64,000 nucleotides of DNA from Comamonas avium (GTDB lineage: Bacteria; Pseudomonadota; Gammaproteobacteria; Burkholderiales; Burkholderiaceae_C), in NCBI RefSeq assembly GCF_014836675.1, contig NZ_JACSQK010000005.1, positions 110,392-174,391 of the forward strand. Direction: 5' to 3'. This document shows, in pieces, positions 8,847 through 16,454 of the stretch. The stretch's first letter is position 1. Each line of letters starts with the position of its first letter. The notes beneath the pieces were generated by a model. The model was not told the origin of the DNA and did not search any database. It worked only from the letters and a program-made list of their open reading frames with translations. A program made the position numbers and the translations under genes.

Positions 8847-9338
8847 ATGACAAACATGTCAACCCCTACTGCGCTTTCTCTTCAGAAAAAATCCGACTGG
8901 CAGCCTTGTGGCGTGGACCATGTGGCCGTGTACGGCACGCTGCGCGCCGGTGGTGTCAATGAAATAGCACGCCTGCGCCCCGGCATCATCAGCACAGGCC
9001 GTACCACCTTGACGGGTACGCTGCATGATCTGGGCTGGTACCCGGGTCTGATTTTTCAAGGCACACAGCAGGTGCTGGCCGAGGTGTATCCGCTGGATCA
9101 CGCGCTGGAGCAAGTGCTGGACGGGTACGAAGGCATCTGGCCGCAAAACACGGGCGAATACACCAAACGTATCGTCACGCTGCCCGTGGCATTGACCAGT
9201 GGCAGCACGAAGATGATGGCGTTGCTGGTCTATGAAGCCTTGCCCGCCACGGTGCAGCAGGCACCGGTGATTGCAGCCAGCGACTGGCTGGCCTGGTACC
9301 AGAGCAAAGGTGTGCCACCGGGGTCTGCAGCAACCTGA
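8847..9338 (+). CDS. Gamma-glutamylcyclotransferase-like (AIG2/GGACT family) protein
   Basis: A 163-residue protein of the gamma-glutamylcyclotransferase fold. The substrate-binding YGTLR motif is seen as VAVYGTLRAGG, and the catalytic Glu is likely in LDGYEG near residue 85. Members form pyroglutamate or 5-oxoproline from gamma-glutamyl compounds, but many bacterial homologues are uncharacterised. It is the only plus-strand gene inside the urease cluster, divergent from ureE and convergent with the GNAT gene. ATGs at 8847 and 8856 are both plausible starts. Confidence 0.78.
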   Translation: MTNMSTPTALSLQKKSDWQPCGVDHVAVYGTLRAGGVNEIARLRPGIISTGRTTLTGTLHDLGWYPGLIFQGTQQVLAEVYPLDHALEQVLDGYEGIWPQNTGEYTKRIVTLPVALTSGSTKMMALLVYEALPATVQQAPVIAASDWLAWYQSKGVPPGSAAT

Positions 9339-9378
9339 AGACCGGCTGGGTGCGGCCCTGGCATGTGAGCGTGGAAGG

Positions 9379-9843
9379 TTAAATAACACGGCTCATAAAG
9401 CAGCTGTGGGGGTCTGGGTGGTAGCTGCCAAAAGGCGCGCAGGGCACAAAGCCATTGCGGGCATACAGGCGGCGTGCAGGCACAAAGAAGTCCTGGCTTC
9501 CCGTCTCCAGACTGATTCGCTGTGCGCCACTTAGCTGTGCCTGCGTCAGAACAAAATCCAGCAATTGCTGCGCGGCACCGGTGCCGCGGTGCTTGGCGTC
9601 GATACGCATGGTCTTGAGTTCAAGGTGTGCGCTGTCAATGGTCTTGAGTGCGCAGCTACCCACCAGCGCATCGTGCACCCATGCCGTCCAAAAGCGTATG
9701 CCAGGCAGGCGCAATTGCGCTGTATCCAGCGCATGCACGCTTTCTGGCGGCGATACGCGGTGCATATCTTCCAGGTGCGCACGCAAAAAGGCCACGACGC
9801 GAGGGTCGTGCGCTGCATCCAGTTCAAATCGAAAAGCGGTCAT
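9379..9843 (-). CDS. GNAT family N-acetyltransferase
   Basis: A 154-residue acetyltransferase of the GNAT superfamily. The acetyl-CoA-binding motif A is visible as MRIDAKHRGTGAAQQLLDF (R/Q-x2-G-x-G/A pattern), followed by ISLETGSQDFF and ARRLYARNGF, the usual C-terminal strand-helix. The ATG at 9843 lies 8 bp after the ureC stop, so it is probably read from the urease transcript. Its substrate is unknown; there is no evidence that it is needed for urease. Confidence 0.82.
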   Translation of the reverse strand: MTAFRFELDAAHDPRVVAFLRAHLEDMHRVSPPESVHALDTAQLRLPGIRFWTAWVHDALVGSCALKTIDSAHLELKTMRIDAKHRGTGAAQQLLDFVLTQAQLSGAQRISLETGSQDFFVPARRLYARNGFVPCAPFGSYHPDPHSCFMSRVI

Positions 9844-9851
9844 GGCATGCC

Positions 9852-11570
9852 TCAAAACAAGAAGTAGCGCTGCGCCATGGGCAGGCTGGTGGCAGGCTCG
9901 CACGTCAGCAGCTGTCCGTCAGCGCGCACAGCGTAGGTTTGCGCGTCCACCTCCATGCGGGGGGCCAGATCGTTGTGGATCATGTGCTGCTTTTGTACGC
10001 CGCGTATGCCTTTGACGGCAGACAGCGTCTTGAGCAGGCCAAACCGCTCTGCAATACCTGCGGCCAGACCAGCTTGTGACACAAAGGTCAGCGAGGTTCT
10101 GGTCAACGCACCGCCAAAACTGCCGAACATGGGGCGGTAATGCACAGGCTGTGGTGTGGGGATGGAGGCATTGGGGTCGCCCATGGCGGCCATGGCAATG
10201 AAGCCGCCCTTCATGATGACGGCAGGCTTGACGCCAAAGAACGCGGGCTTCCAGATCACGATGTCGGCCCACTTGCCCACCTCAATGCTGCCCACCTCGT
10301 GGCTGATACCGTGGGCAATGGCCGGGTTGATGGTGTATTTGGCGATGTAGCGCTTGACGCGGAAGTTGTCATTGCGTGCGCCGTCACCGCTCAATGCACC
10401 GCGCTGCTGCTTCATTTTGTGCGCGGTCTGCCAGGTGCGCAAAATCACTTCACCCACGCGGCCCATGGCCTGACTGTCAGAGCTGAACATGCTGATGGCA
10501 CCGATGTCGTGCAGGATGTCTTCGGCTGCAATGGTTTCCTTGCGGATACGGCTTTCGGCAAAGGCCAGATCTTCGGCAATGCCAGCGTCCAGATGGTGGC
10601 AGACCATGAGCATGTCCACATGCTCGTCCAGCGTGTTGATGGTGTAGGGGCGTGTGGGGTTGGTGGATGAGGGCAGTACGTTGGCCTCGCCCACCACTTT
10701 CAGAATGTCGGGCGCATGGCCGCCGCCTGCGCCTTCGGTGTGAAAGGTGTGAATGGTGCGGCCCTTGAAGGCGGCCACCGTGTCTTCCACAAAACCGCTT
10801 TCATTGAGTGTGTCGGTGTGGATGGCCACCTGAGTGTCGGTCTCTTCGGCCACCGTCAGGCAGTTGTCGATGGCCGCTGGCGTGCTGCCCCAGTCTTCGT
10901 GCAGTTTCAGGCCTATGGCCCCCGCGCTGATTTGCTCGTGCAGGCCTTGCGGCAGGCTGGCATTGCCCTTGCCCAGAAAGCCCAGATTCATGGGGAAGGC
11001 ATCGGCCGCCTGCAGCATGCGCTCCATGTTCCACGGACCGGGCGTGCAGGTGGTGGCAAAGGTGCCGGTGGCGGGGCCGGTGCCACCGCCAATCATGGTG
11101 GTCACGCCACTGGTCAGAGCCTCTTCAATCTGTTGCGGCGCAATGAAATGGATGTGGGTGTCGATGCCGCCTGCGGTGACGATGCTGCCCTCGCAGGAGA
11201 TGATTTCTGTGCCCGGGCCAATGATGACGTCCACCCCCGGCTGGGTGTCCGGATTGCCGGCCTTGCCGATGGCAGCAATGCGCCCGCCTTTCAATCCAAT
11301 GTCGGCCTTGACGATGCCCCAGTGGTCGACGATGAGGGCATTGGTGAGCACGGTGTCCATGGCCCCTTGGGCGCGTGAAAACTGGCTTTGCGCCATGCCG
11401 TCACGGATGGTTTTGCCGCCACCAAATTTCACTTCCTCACCATAGCCACCGGCGGCCAGTGTGAAGTCTTTTTCAACCTCAACGATCAGCTCGGTATCGG
11501 CCAGCCGCACGCGGTCGCCCACGGTGGGGCCAAAGGTTTCGGCGTAGGCGCGCTTGTCCATCGTGGCCAT
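9852..11570 (-). CDS. ureC: Urease alpha subunit UreC
   Basis: UreC, 572 residues (family about 567-573), is the catalytic urease subunit that hydrolyses urea to ammonia and carbamate. Nickel ligands and catalytic residues are recognisable: the DTHIHF histidines, the carbamylated lysine in [12 protein letters not shown], the ligand histidine region [15 protein letters not shown], the mobile-flap Cys-His in MVCHHLD, and the aspartate in [12 protein letters not shown]. All key residues appear intact. ureB ends one base before its start codon. Confidence 0.98.
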   Translation of the reverse strand: MATMDKRAYAETFGPTVGDRVRLADTELIVEVEKDFTLAAGGYGEEVKFGGGKTIRDGMAQSQFSRAQGAMDTVLTNALIVDHWGIVKADIGLKGGRIAAIGKAGNPDTQPGVDVIIGPGTEIISCEGSIVTAGGIDTHIHFIAPQQIEEALTSGVTTMIGGGTGPATGTFATTCTPGPWNMERMLQAADAFPMNLGFLGKGNASLPQGLHEQISAGAIGLKLHEDWGSTPAAIDNCLTVAEETDTQVAIHTDTLNESGFVEDTVAAFKGRTIHTFHTEGAGGGHAPDILKVVGEANVLPSSTNPTRPYTINTLDEHVDMLMVCHHLDAGIAEDLAFAESRIRKETIAAEDILHDIGAISMFSSDSQAMGRVGEVILRTWQTAHKMKQQRGALSGDGARNDNFRVKRYIAKYTINPAIAHGISHEVGSIEVGKWADIVIWKPAFFGVKPAVIMKGGFIAMAAMGDPNASIPTPQPVHYRPMFGSFGGALTRTSLTFVSQAGLAAGIAERFGLLKTLSAVKGIRGVQKQHMIHNDLAPRMEVDAQTYAVRADGQLLTCEPATSLPMAQRYFLF

Positions 11571-11571
11571 A

Positions 11572-11877
11572 TCAAAGTGCTCCTTGAATCAGGCCTCGAA
11601 AGCCGTAAATCTGGCGGTCACCGGCCACATCGACCAGCTCTACCGTGCGCTGCTGGCCTGGCTCAAAGCGCACAGCCATGCCACTGGCAATGTTCAGACG
11701 TTTGCCGTGCGCAGCCTGCCGGTCAAACTCCAGCCCGGCATTGGTCTCTGCAAAGTGGTAGTGAGAGCCGACCTGAATGGGCCGGTCGCTGGCATTTTTG
11801 ATCAGCAGCGTCGTAACCGGGCGGCCGGGGTTGAGGACATGTGCGCCTGCATCCACCAAAATTTCACCGGGAATCAT
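11572..11877 (-). CDS. ureB: Urease beta subunit UreB
   Basis: UreB, 101 residues, is the beta-sandwich structural subunit of the UreABC trimer. The signature start MIPGEI and the [10 protein letters not shown] block are intact. The ATG at 11877 is preceded by AAGGATAAAAGC, giving a good ribosome-binding site that overlaps the end of the small ORF at 11882-12019. A longer upstream frame exists but would lack the standard start. Confidence 0.97.
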   Translation of the reverse strand: MIPGEILVDAGAHVLNPGRPVTTLLIKNASDRPIQVGSHYHFAETNAGLEFDRQAAHGKRLNIASGMAVRFEPGQQRTVELVDVAGDRQIYGFRGLIQGAL

Positions 11878-11881
11878 GCTT

Positions 11882-12019
11882 TTATCCTTGGCGCAATGCC
11901 GCGCAGTGCATGGCACGGCTTATCAATAACTGGCGCTGCATCAGCGCGGAGATGGCCCACACCACCACCGTCGCCTGCCTTGCGGCAGCGCTGTACGGCG
12001 GGGCAGTGTGGCGTTTCAT
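11882..12019 (-). CDS. Candidate small ORF (45 aa) between ureJ and ureB
   Basis: This 45-codon frame starts with an ATG directly after the ureJ stop codon (TAA then ATG) and ends 4 bp before the ureB start. The encoded peptide begins [20 protein letters not shown] and has a short hydrophobic middle ([10 protein letters not shown]), so it could be a small membrane peptide. Perfect stop-to-start packing in a 142-bp gap of an otherwise tight operon is the main argument that it is translated. No family is recognised, and chance cannot be excluded. Confidence 0.45.
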   Translation of the reverse strand: MKRHTAPPYSAAARQATVVVWAISALMQRQLLISRAMHCAALRQG

Positions 12020-12628
12020 TTAAGCCAGGCGGGTCAGCATGAAGGCCCCCAGTGCTGCAGTCAGCCCGCCAGCCAGCTTGGCAATCACCTGGTGGCGCTG
12101 CATGACTGCGTGGCCCAGCACGATGCCCGAGAGGTGCAGCAAGGCAGAGCCAGCGGCCATGCCAGCAATGGCACCCAGTGCAGCCAGCGCACTGTCTTGG
12201 GCCAGCTCGTAGCCGTGGGCGGCACCGTGAAAGAAGGCAAATACACCGGCCAGTGCGGCCGCTGCGCCCCAGGCCATTTTCTTTTGCACCATCACCAGCA
12301 GGCCCAGCACCAGCACCGATGCGGCGATCATGGGTTCGACCGCCGGGATATGCAGTCCCGCAAAACCGGCCAGACAGCCAGCAATGAGCAGCGCAACAAA
12401 GGCCGCTGGCGCGCGCCATGCGCTGGCCATGGTCAATGCACTCCATGCGCCCACAGCGAGCATGGCCGCCAGGTGGTCTGCACCGCCAAAGGGATGGGCA
12501 AAGGCGTGGCTCAGGCTGTCCAGAAAGTTGTGGTGGCCACCGCCGTCGGTGCTGATGTGTGCCATCGCAGACAGGGGCAGGAAAGAGGCAGCCGTGATGG
12601 CGGTGGTGATCAGATATTTGGTGTTCAT
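12020..12628 (-). CDS. ureJ: HupE/UreJ family membrane protein (putative nickel permease)
   Basis: A 202-residue polytopic protein of the HupE/UreJ family, found in urease and hydrogenase operons and believed to import nickel. It has an apparent cleaved signal (to AMAH), then the family signature HAFAHPFGGADHLAAMLAVG, whose His and Asp are thought to bind metal, and about six membrane helices including a second motif HGAAHGYE. It lies 50 bp after ureA and is followed without a gap by the small ORF. Nickel as cargo is family knowledge plus context. Confidence 0.9.
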   Translation of the reverse strand: MNTKYLITTAITAASFLPLSAMAHISTDGGGHHNFLDSLSHAFAHPFGGADHLAAMLAVGAWSALTMASAWRAPAAFVALLIAGCLAGFAGLHIPAVEPMIAASVLVLGLLVMVQKKMAWGAAAALAGVFAFFHGAAHGYELAQDSALAALGAIAGMAAGSALLHLSGIVLGHAVMQRHQVIAKLAGGLTAALGAFMLTRLA

Positions 12629-12678
12629 AGCTGTTAGCGCAGGTGAAGTAAGGGCCGGGTGCCTGAAAGGCTTGAAAT

Positions 12679-12981
12679 TCAAATAATCGGCTCGTGCACG
12701 GTGACCAACTTGGTGCCATCGGGGAACGTAGCTTCCATCTGGATGTCTGGAATCATCTCGGGCACGCCGTCCATCACGTCTTCGCGCGTCAGCACGGTGC
12801 GACCCTCGCTCATGAGCTGGGCTACGGTCTTGCCGTCGCGAGCGCCTTCCATCACAAAAGCACTGATCAAGGCGACGGCTTCGGGGTAGTTGAGCTTGAG
12901 ACCACGGGCTTTGCGCCGCTCGGCCAGCAAGGCAGCGGTAAAGATGAGCAGCTTGTCTTTTTCGCGGGGTGTCAGTTCCAT
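12679..12981 (-). CDS. ureA: Urease gamma subunit UreA
   Basis: UreA, exactly 100 residues as usual, is the small structural subunit of urease. The start [11 protein letters not shown] and the blocks [15 protein letters not shown] and [11 protein letters not shown] are canonical. The ATG at 12981 is the standard start although an open frame extends upstream. It is the first gene of the minus-strand urease operon, with a sigma-54 consensus promoter centred about 57 bp upstream (13031-13046). Confidence 0.97.
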   Translation of the reverse strand: MELTPREKDKLLIFTAALLAERRKARGLKLNYPEAVALISAFVMEGARDGKTVAQLMSEGRTVLTREDVMDGVPEMIPDIQMEATFPDGTKLVTVHEPII

Positions 12982-13030
12982 GGCGTGATCGGGTGCAGTG
13001 CAAATGGGCGACAGCGCCCTGCACAGTCTT

Positions 13031-13046
13031 TGCAAGAGCCGTGCCA
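13031..13046 (-). promoter_or_regulatory. Sigma-54 promoter for the urease operon
   Basis: On the minus strand the sequence reads TGGCACG-GCTC-TTGCA, a complete match to the sigma-54 -24/-12 consensus with correct spacing. Transcription would start near 13020, about 40 bp before the ureA ATG. This is a sequence match; use by RpoN is inferred. Confidence 0.85.
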
Positions 13047-13066
13047 GTGCCAGCCTGGGCGCTAGC

Positions 13067-13109
13067 TTGGTGCAGGGGTGCTGCCTTGATTTGGTGCCAG
13101 GGTGCTGCC
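13067..13109. repeat. Direct repeat with NtrC-like half-sites between ureA and urtA
   Basis: Two 19-bp copies starting TTGGTGC (13067-13085 and 13091-13109) match at 17 of 19 positions with a 24-bp period. The TTGGTGC element equals one half of the NtrC consensus (TGCACCA-N3-TGGTGCA). They lie between the two divergent sigma-54 promoters, where an enhancer-binding activator would sit. Confidence 0.6.
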
Positions 13110-13185
13110 CGCAGCTGGCGGCCCGGTTTTTATTGGTGCGCAGTGCGGCCAAAGCAGTGCAGTCACACCGGCTATCGGTTTATGT

Positions 13186-13212
13186 TGCACCACCATGGGG
13201 ATTACGTGGTGC
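13186..13212. promoter_or_regulatory. Candidate NtrC-type site / inverted repeat upstream of urtA
   Basis: The stretch 13186-13202 has a perfect left NtrC half (TGCACCA), a 3-bp spacer and a partial right half (TGGGGAT). GCACCAC at 13187-13193 also forms a perfect inverted repeat with GTGGTGC at 13206-13212 (12-bp spacer). Activator binding is inferred. Confidence 0.45.
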
Positions 13213-13223
13213 GTGGCTCAAAG

Positions 13224-13239
13224 TGGCACATGGCTTGCA
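13224..13239 (+). promoter_or_regulatory. Sigma-54 promoter for the urea transporter operon
   Basis: The sequence TGGCACA-TGGC-TTGCA matches the sigma-54 -24/-12 consensus exactly in spacing and core bases. Transcription would start near 13250, about 60 bp before the urtA ATG. With the opposite promoter at 13031-13046 it forms a divergent pair. Confidence 0.85.
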
Positions 13240-13308
13240 AAGGGGGCACTGAGACCGCTGGTGTGTACCAGTGGAACCCATCAACCAGCCCTTTGAGGAG
13301 CACTTTCC

Positions 13309-14580
13309 ATGAACCAGCGTCGTTTCACTTTGAAAACCCTGGCTGCCAGCGCAGCGGTTGCCGGATTTGGTTTTGCGGGTTTGTCCGCCCAGGCTGCGGA
13401 CACCATCAAGGTGGGGGTGCTGCATGCGCTGTCGGGCACGATGGCGATTTCGGAGACCGCGCTCAAGGACATGGCGCTGATGACGATTGAAGACATCAAC
13501 GCCAAGGGCGGTGTTCTGGGCAAGAAGCTGGAGCCCGTGGTGATTGATACGGCCTCCAACTGGCCGCTGGCGGCGGAGCAAGCCAAGCAGTTGATCAGTC
13601 AGGACAAGGTGGCGGTCACCTTTGGCTGCTGGACTTCGGTGTGCCGCAAGTCGGTGCTGCCGGTGTATGAAGAAAGCAATGCGCTGCTGTTTTACCCAGT
13701 GCAGTACGAGGGCGAAGAGCTGAGCAAGAACGTGTTCTACACCGGTGCGGCGCCCAACCAGCAGGCCATTCCTGCGGTGGAGTACCTGATGGGTGAAGAC
13801 GGTGGTTCGGCCAAGCGCTGGGTGCTGCTGGGGACCGACTATGTGTATCCCCGCACGGCCAATAAAATTTTGCGCGCCTTCCTCAAATCCAAGGGTGTGG
13901 CAGACAAGGACATCATGGAAAGCTACACCCCGTTCGGGCATAGCGACTACCAGACCATCGTGGCAGACATCAAGAAGTTTGCAGCCGGTGGCAAGACTGC
14001 CGTGATCTCCACCATCAATGGCGACTCCAACGTGCCTTTCTACAAGGAACTGGGTAACGCAGGCATCAAGGCGACCGACGTGCCCGTGGTGGCTTTCTCT
14101 GTGGGTGAAGAAGAGCTGCGTGGCCTGGACCCCAAACCGCTGGTGGGCCATCTGGCTTCGTGGAATTACTTCATGAGCGTCAAGAACCCCACCAACGAAG
14201 CGTGGATCAAGCAGTGGAGTGCCTACGCCAAGGCCAAGAAGTTGCCCGGTCAATCCACCAAACCTTTGACCAACGACCCCATGGAAGCCACCTACGTAGG
14301 CATCCACATGTGGAAGCAGGCGGTTGAAAAAGCCAAGTCGCTGGAGGTGAACAAAGTCATTGCAGCCATGGCGGGCCAGACCTTCAAGGCACCGAGCGGC
14401 TTTACGCTGACCATGGATGCCAAGAACCACCACCTGCACAAACCTGTGCTGATTGGCGAAATCAAGGCCGATGGCCAGTTCAACGTGGTGTGGAAAACCA
14501 AGGCGCCCGTCAAAGCCCAGCCCTGGAGCCCCTTCATTGAAGGCAACGACAAGAAAAAGGACGAACCAGAAAAGAAGTGA
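13309..14580 (+). CDS. urtA: Urea ABC transporter substrate-binding protein UrtA
   Basis: UrtA, 423 residues, is the periplasmic binding protein of the high-affinity urea ABC transporter. The N-terminus carries RRFTLK followed by a hydrophobic stretch to AQA, a signal peptide with a Tat-like twin arginine. The mature protein has the type I periplasmic fold, with family blocks VGVLHALSGTMAISE, FGCWTSVCRKSVLPV and ALLFYPVQYEG that are typical of UrtA rather than amino-acid receptors. It is preceded by AGGAG and is the first gene of urtABCDE. Two strong hairpins separate it from urtB. Confidence 0.95.
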   Translation: MNQRRFTLKTLAASAAVAGFGFAGLSAQAADTIKVGVLHALSGTMAISETALKDMALMTIEDINAKGGVLGKKLEPVVIDTASNWPLAAEQAKQLISQDKVAVTFGCWTSVCRKSVLPVYEESNALLFYPVQYEGEELSKNVFYTGAAPNQQAIPAVEYLMGEDGGSAKRWVLLGTDYVYPRTANKILRAFLKSKGVADKDIMESYTPFGHSDYQTIVADIKKFAAGGKTAVISTINGDSNVPFYKELGNAGIKATDVPVVAFSVGEEELRGLDPKPLVGHLASWNYFMSVKNPTNEAWIKQWSAYAKAKKLPGQSTKPLTNDPMEATYVGIHMWKQAVEKAKSLEVNKVIAAMAGQTFKAPSGFTLTMDAKNHHLHKPVLIGEIKADGQFNVVWKTKAPVKAQPWSPFIEGNDKKKDEPEKK

Positions 14581-14586
14581 CGCAGC

Positions 14587-14698
14587 GCTGAAATGGCAGA
14601 CGCGAGGTGTGCCTCCAGAGGCTGCCATTTCAGCGAGCAGGGATGCGCGTTGTGCAACCCGGTTTCTTTTCAGGGGCCCGCCCTTGCTGAGGCGGGCC
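14587..14698 (+). promoter_or_regulatory. Two RNA hairpins between urtA and urtB
   Basis: The urtA-urtB gap contains a perfect 13-bp stem (14587-14599 with 14622-14634) and an 8-bp all-GC stem (14675-14682 with 14691-14698). Neither is followed by a clear T-run. Such hairpins after a binding-protein gene usually stabilise the upstream message or reduce read-through, so that the receptor is made in excess over the membrane parts. Confidence 0.7.
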
Positions 14699-14718
14699 GC
14701 TGGCCGATTGGATCGCTT

Positions 14719-16323
14719 ATGTTTTTCCTCCTTTTGCACAGACTCAGGCCATGGCTGGGGGCCGCTGTGGCTGCCATGGCGCTGAGCCAGGCCCCCGCCC
14801 ATGCCCTGACGGCAGAACAAGCCTTTGCCATGGCCGACGGCGACAACAACAGCCGCATTGCCGCCATGCAAGATGCCGTTGCAACGGGAGATGTCACCCG
14901 TGTGGCCGATTTTTTGAATGCCCTGCGCGATGGGCAAGTGCAATACGGTGCAGGCCGTGCCTTCATTGTGCGCGGTGATCAAGCACTGGATCCGGTGACA
15001 GGCAAGGCCACAGAACTGCCCGAAGGTGTGGACGACGCCAGCACCAACAACCGCATGCGCCGTGAAATTGGCAACGCACAGGCAGCGCTGAATTTGTTTG
15101 TGGGCAATGACAGCGAACGCCTGAGTGCGGCCAGGGCCATGCTCCAGGGCGCAACGCCGCAGCGCCTGCCCATGCTGGACAAGGCGCTGGCCAAAGAAAG
15201 CAGCGAGGCCGTCAAGGCAGAGCTGGAAATGGCCCGCTCTGCGGCCTTGCTGGGCAGCAGCAAGGCTGCTGAACGCACGGCTGCCGCCGCCTTGCTGGCC
15301 CAGCGGGCAACGCCTGCCACACGCCTGCTGCTCAGTGAACAGCTGACCCAGGAGCAAGACGAGAAAGTGCAGGTGGCACTCAAGCGTGCGCTGGCAGAAG
15401 TCAATGACAAGCTGGCCTGGGGTGAGCGTCTGGGCGTGGCCTTTACCGGCATCAGCCTGGGCTCCATCTTGCTGCTGGTGGCGCTGGGCCTGGCCATTAC
15501 CTATGGGCTGATGGGCGTCATCAACATGGCCCATGGCGAGCTGATGATGATTGGTGCCTATGCCACTTATGTGGTGCAAGGCGTTTTTCGCACCTATGTG
15601 CCAGAGTTTTTTGACTGGTACTTGCTGGCTGCTGTGCCTGCATCGTTCATGGCGGCGGCTCTGGTCGGGGCCATCATGGAGCGTGGTGTGCTGCGGTTCT
15701 TGTATGGCCGCCCGCTGGAGACACTTCTGGCCACATGGGGCATATCGCTGGTGCTGATGCAGCTGGTGCGTACCTTTTTTGGTGCGCAAAACGTGGCCGT
15801 AGAAAACCCGGTGTGGATGAGTGGCGGCTGGCAGGTGCTGCCCAACCTCACGCTGCCGCTCAACCGCTTGATCCTGATTGTTTTTGCCTTCGCCGTGCTG
15901 GCTGGGGTGGCCTACATCATTGCCAGAACACGCCTGGGCCTGTTTGTGCGGGGTGTCACGCAAAACCGCCCGATTGCGTCGTGCATGGGGGTAAATACCG
16001 CGCGGGTAGACACCATGGCGTTTGCGCTGGGCAGTGGCATTGCCGGTCTGGCCGGCTGCGCCTTGAGCCAGGTGGGCAACGTTGGACCTGACCTGGGCCA
16101 GAGCTACATCGTGGATGCGTTCATGGTGGTGGTGCTGGGCGGGGTTGGCCAGCTGGCGGGCACGGTCTACGCCGCTCTGGGGCTGGGCATTCTCAACAAG
16201 TTCCTGGAAGGCTGGACCGGTGCGGTGCTGGCCAAGATTGCGGTGCTGGTGTTCATCATTGCTTTCATCCAAAAGCGCCCCCAAGGCATTTTTGCGATGA
16301 AGGGGCGCAGTGCAGAGGCCTAG
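14719..16323 (+). CDS. urtB: Urea ABC transporter permease UrtB
   Basis: UrtB, 534 residues, is one of two membrane subunits of the urea transporter. It has a signal-like hydrophobic start, a non-membrane N-terminal extension of about 220 residues that is characteristic of UrtB, and then a LivH-type membrane domain beginning near GISLGSILLLVALGLAITYG. The ATG at 14719 gives the hydrophobic N-terminus MFFLLLHRLRPWLG; the open frame extends further upstream without support. A Comamonadaceae-type repeat follows before urtC. Confidence 0.93.
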   Translation: MFFLLLHRLRPWLGAAVAAMALSQAPAHALTAEQAFAMADGDNNSRIAAMQDAVATGDVTRVADFLNALRDGQVQYGAGRAFIVRGDQALDPVTGKATELPEGVDDASTNNRMRREIGNAQAALNLFVGNDSERLSAARAMLQGATPQRLPMLDKALAKESSEAVKAELEMARSAALLGSSKAAERTAAAALLAQRATPATRLLLSEQLTQEQDEKVQVALKRALAEVNDKLAWGERLGVAFTGISLGSILLLVALGLAITYGLMGVINMAHGELMMIGAYATYVVQGVFRTYVPEFFDWYLLAAVPASFMAAALVGAIMERGVLRFLYGRPLETLLATWGISLVLMQLVRTFFGAQNVAVENPVWMSGGWQVLPNLTLPLNRLILIVFAFAVLAGVAYIIARTRLGLFVRGVTQNRPIASCMGVNTARVDTMAFALGSGIAGLAGCALSQVGNVGPDLGQSYIVDAFMVVVLGGVGQLAGTVYAALGLGILNKFLEGWTGAVLAKIAVLVFIIAFIQKRPQGIFAMKGRSAEA

Positions 16324-16327
16324 ATGA

Positions 16328-16400
16328 AACACCCCCTGAGCCGCTTACGCGCCTTCCCCCTCAAGGGGGGCGACAGCCTCGCTGCGGGGCGGCCCTGGCT
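16328..16400. repeat. Dispersed intergenic repeat between urtB and urtC
   Basis: The 131-bp gap between urtB and urtC holds a GC-rich element beginning ACACCCCCTGAGCCGCTT and containing a CCCCCT/AGGGGG hairpin. It resembles, from memory, a repeat widespread between genes of Comamonadaceae. It may form a structured spacer in the urt message. No copy count could be made here. Confidence 0.5.
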
Positions 16401-16454
16401 CGCTGTCTCTGGCGAAAACGGGCGTTCTCCTAAGCCCTGCGAAGGATCACAGTT

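Noticed and set aside
13180-16332. A 1050-codon open frame on the minus strand opposite urtA and urtB
   Set aside because: It is antisense to two clear genes, has a His/Gln/Ala-rich composition typical of shadow frames in GC-rich DNA, and matches no family.
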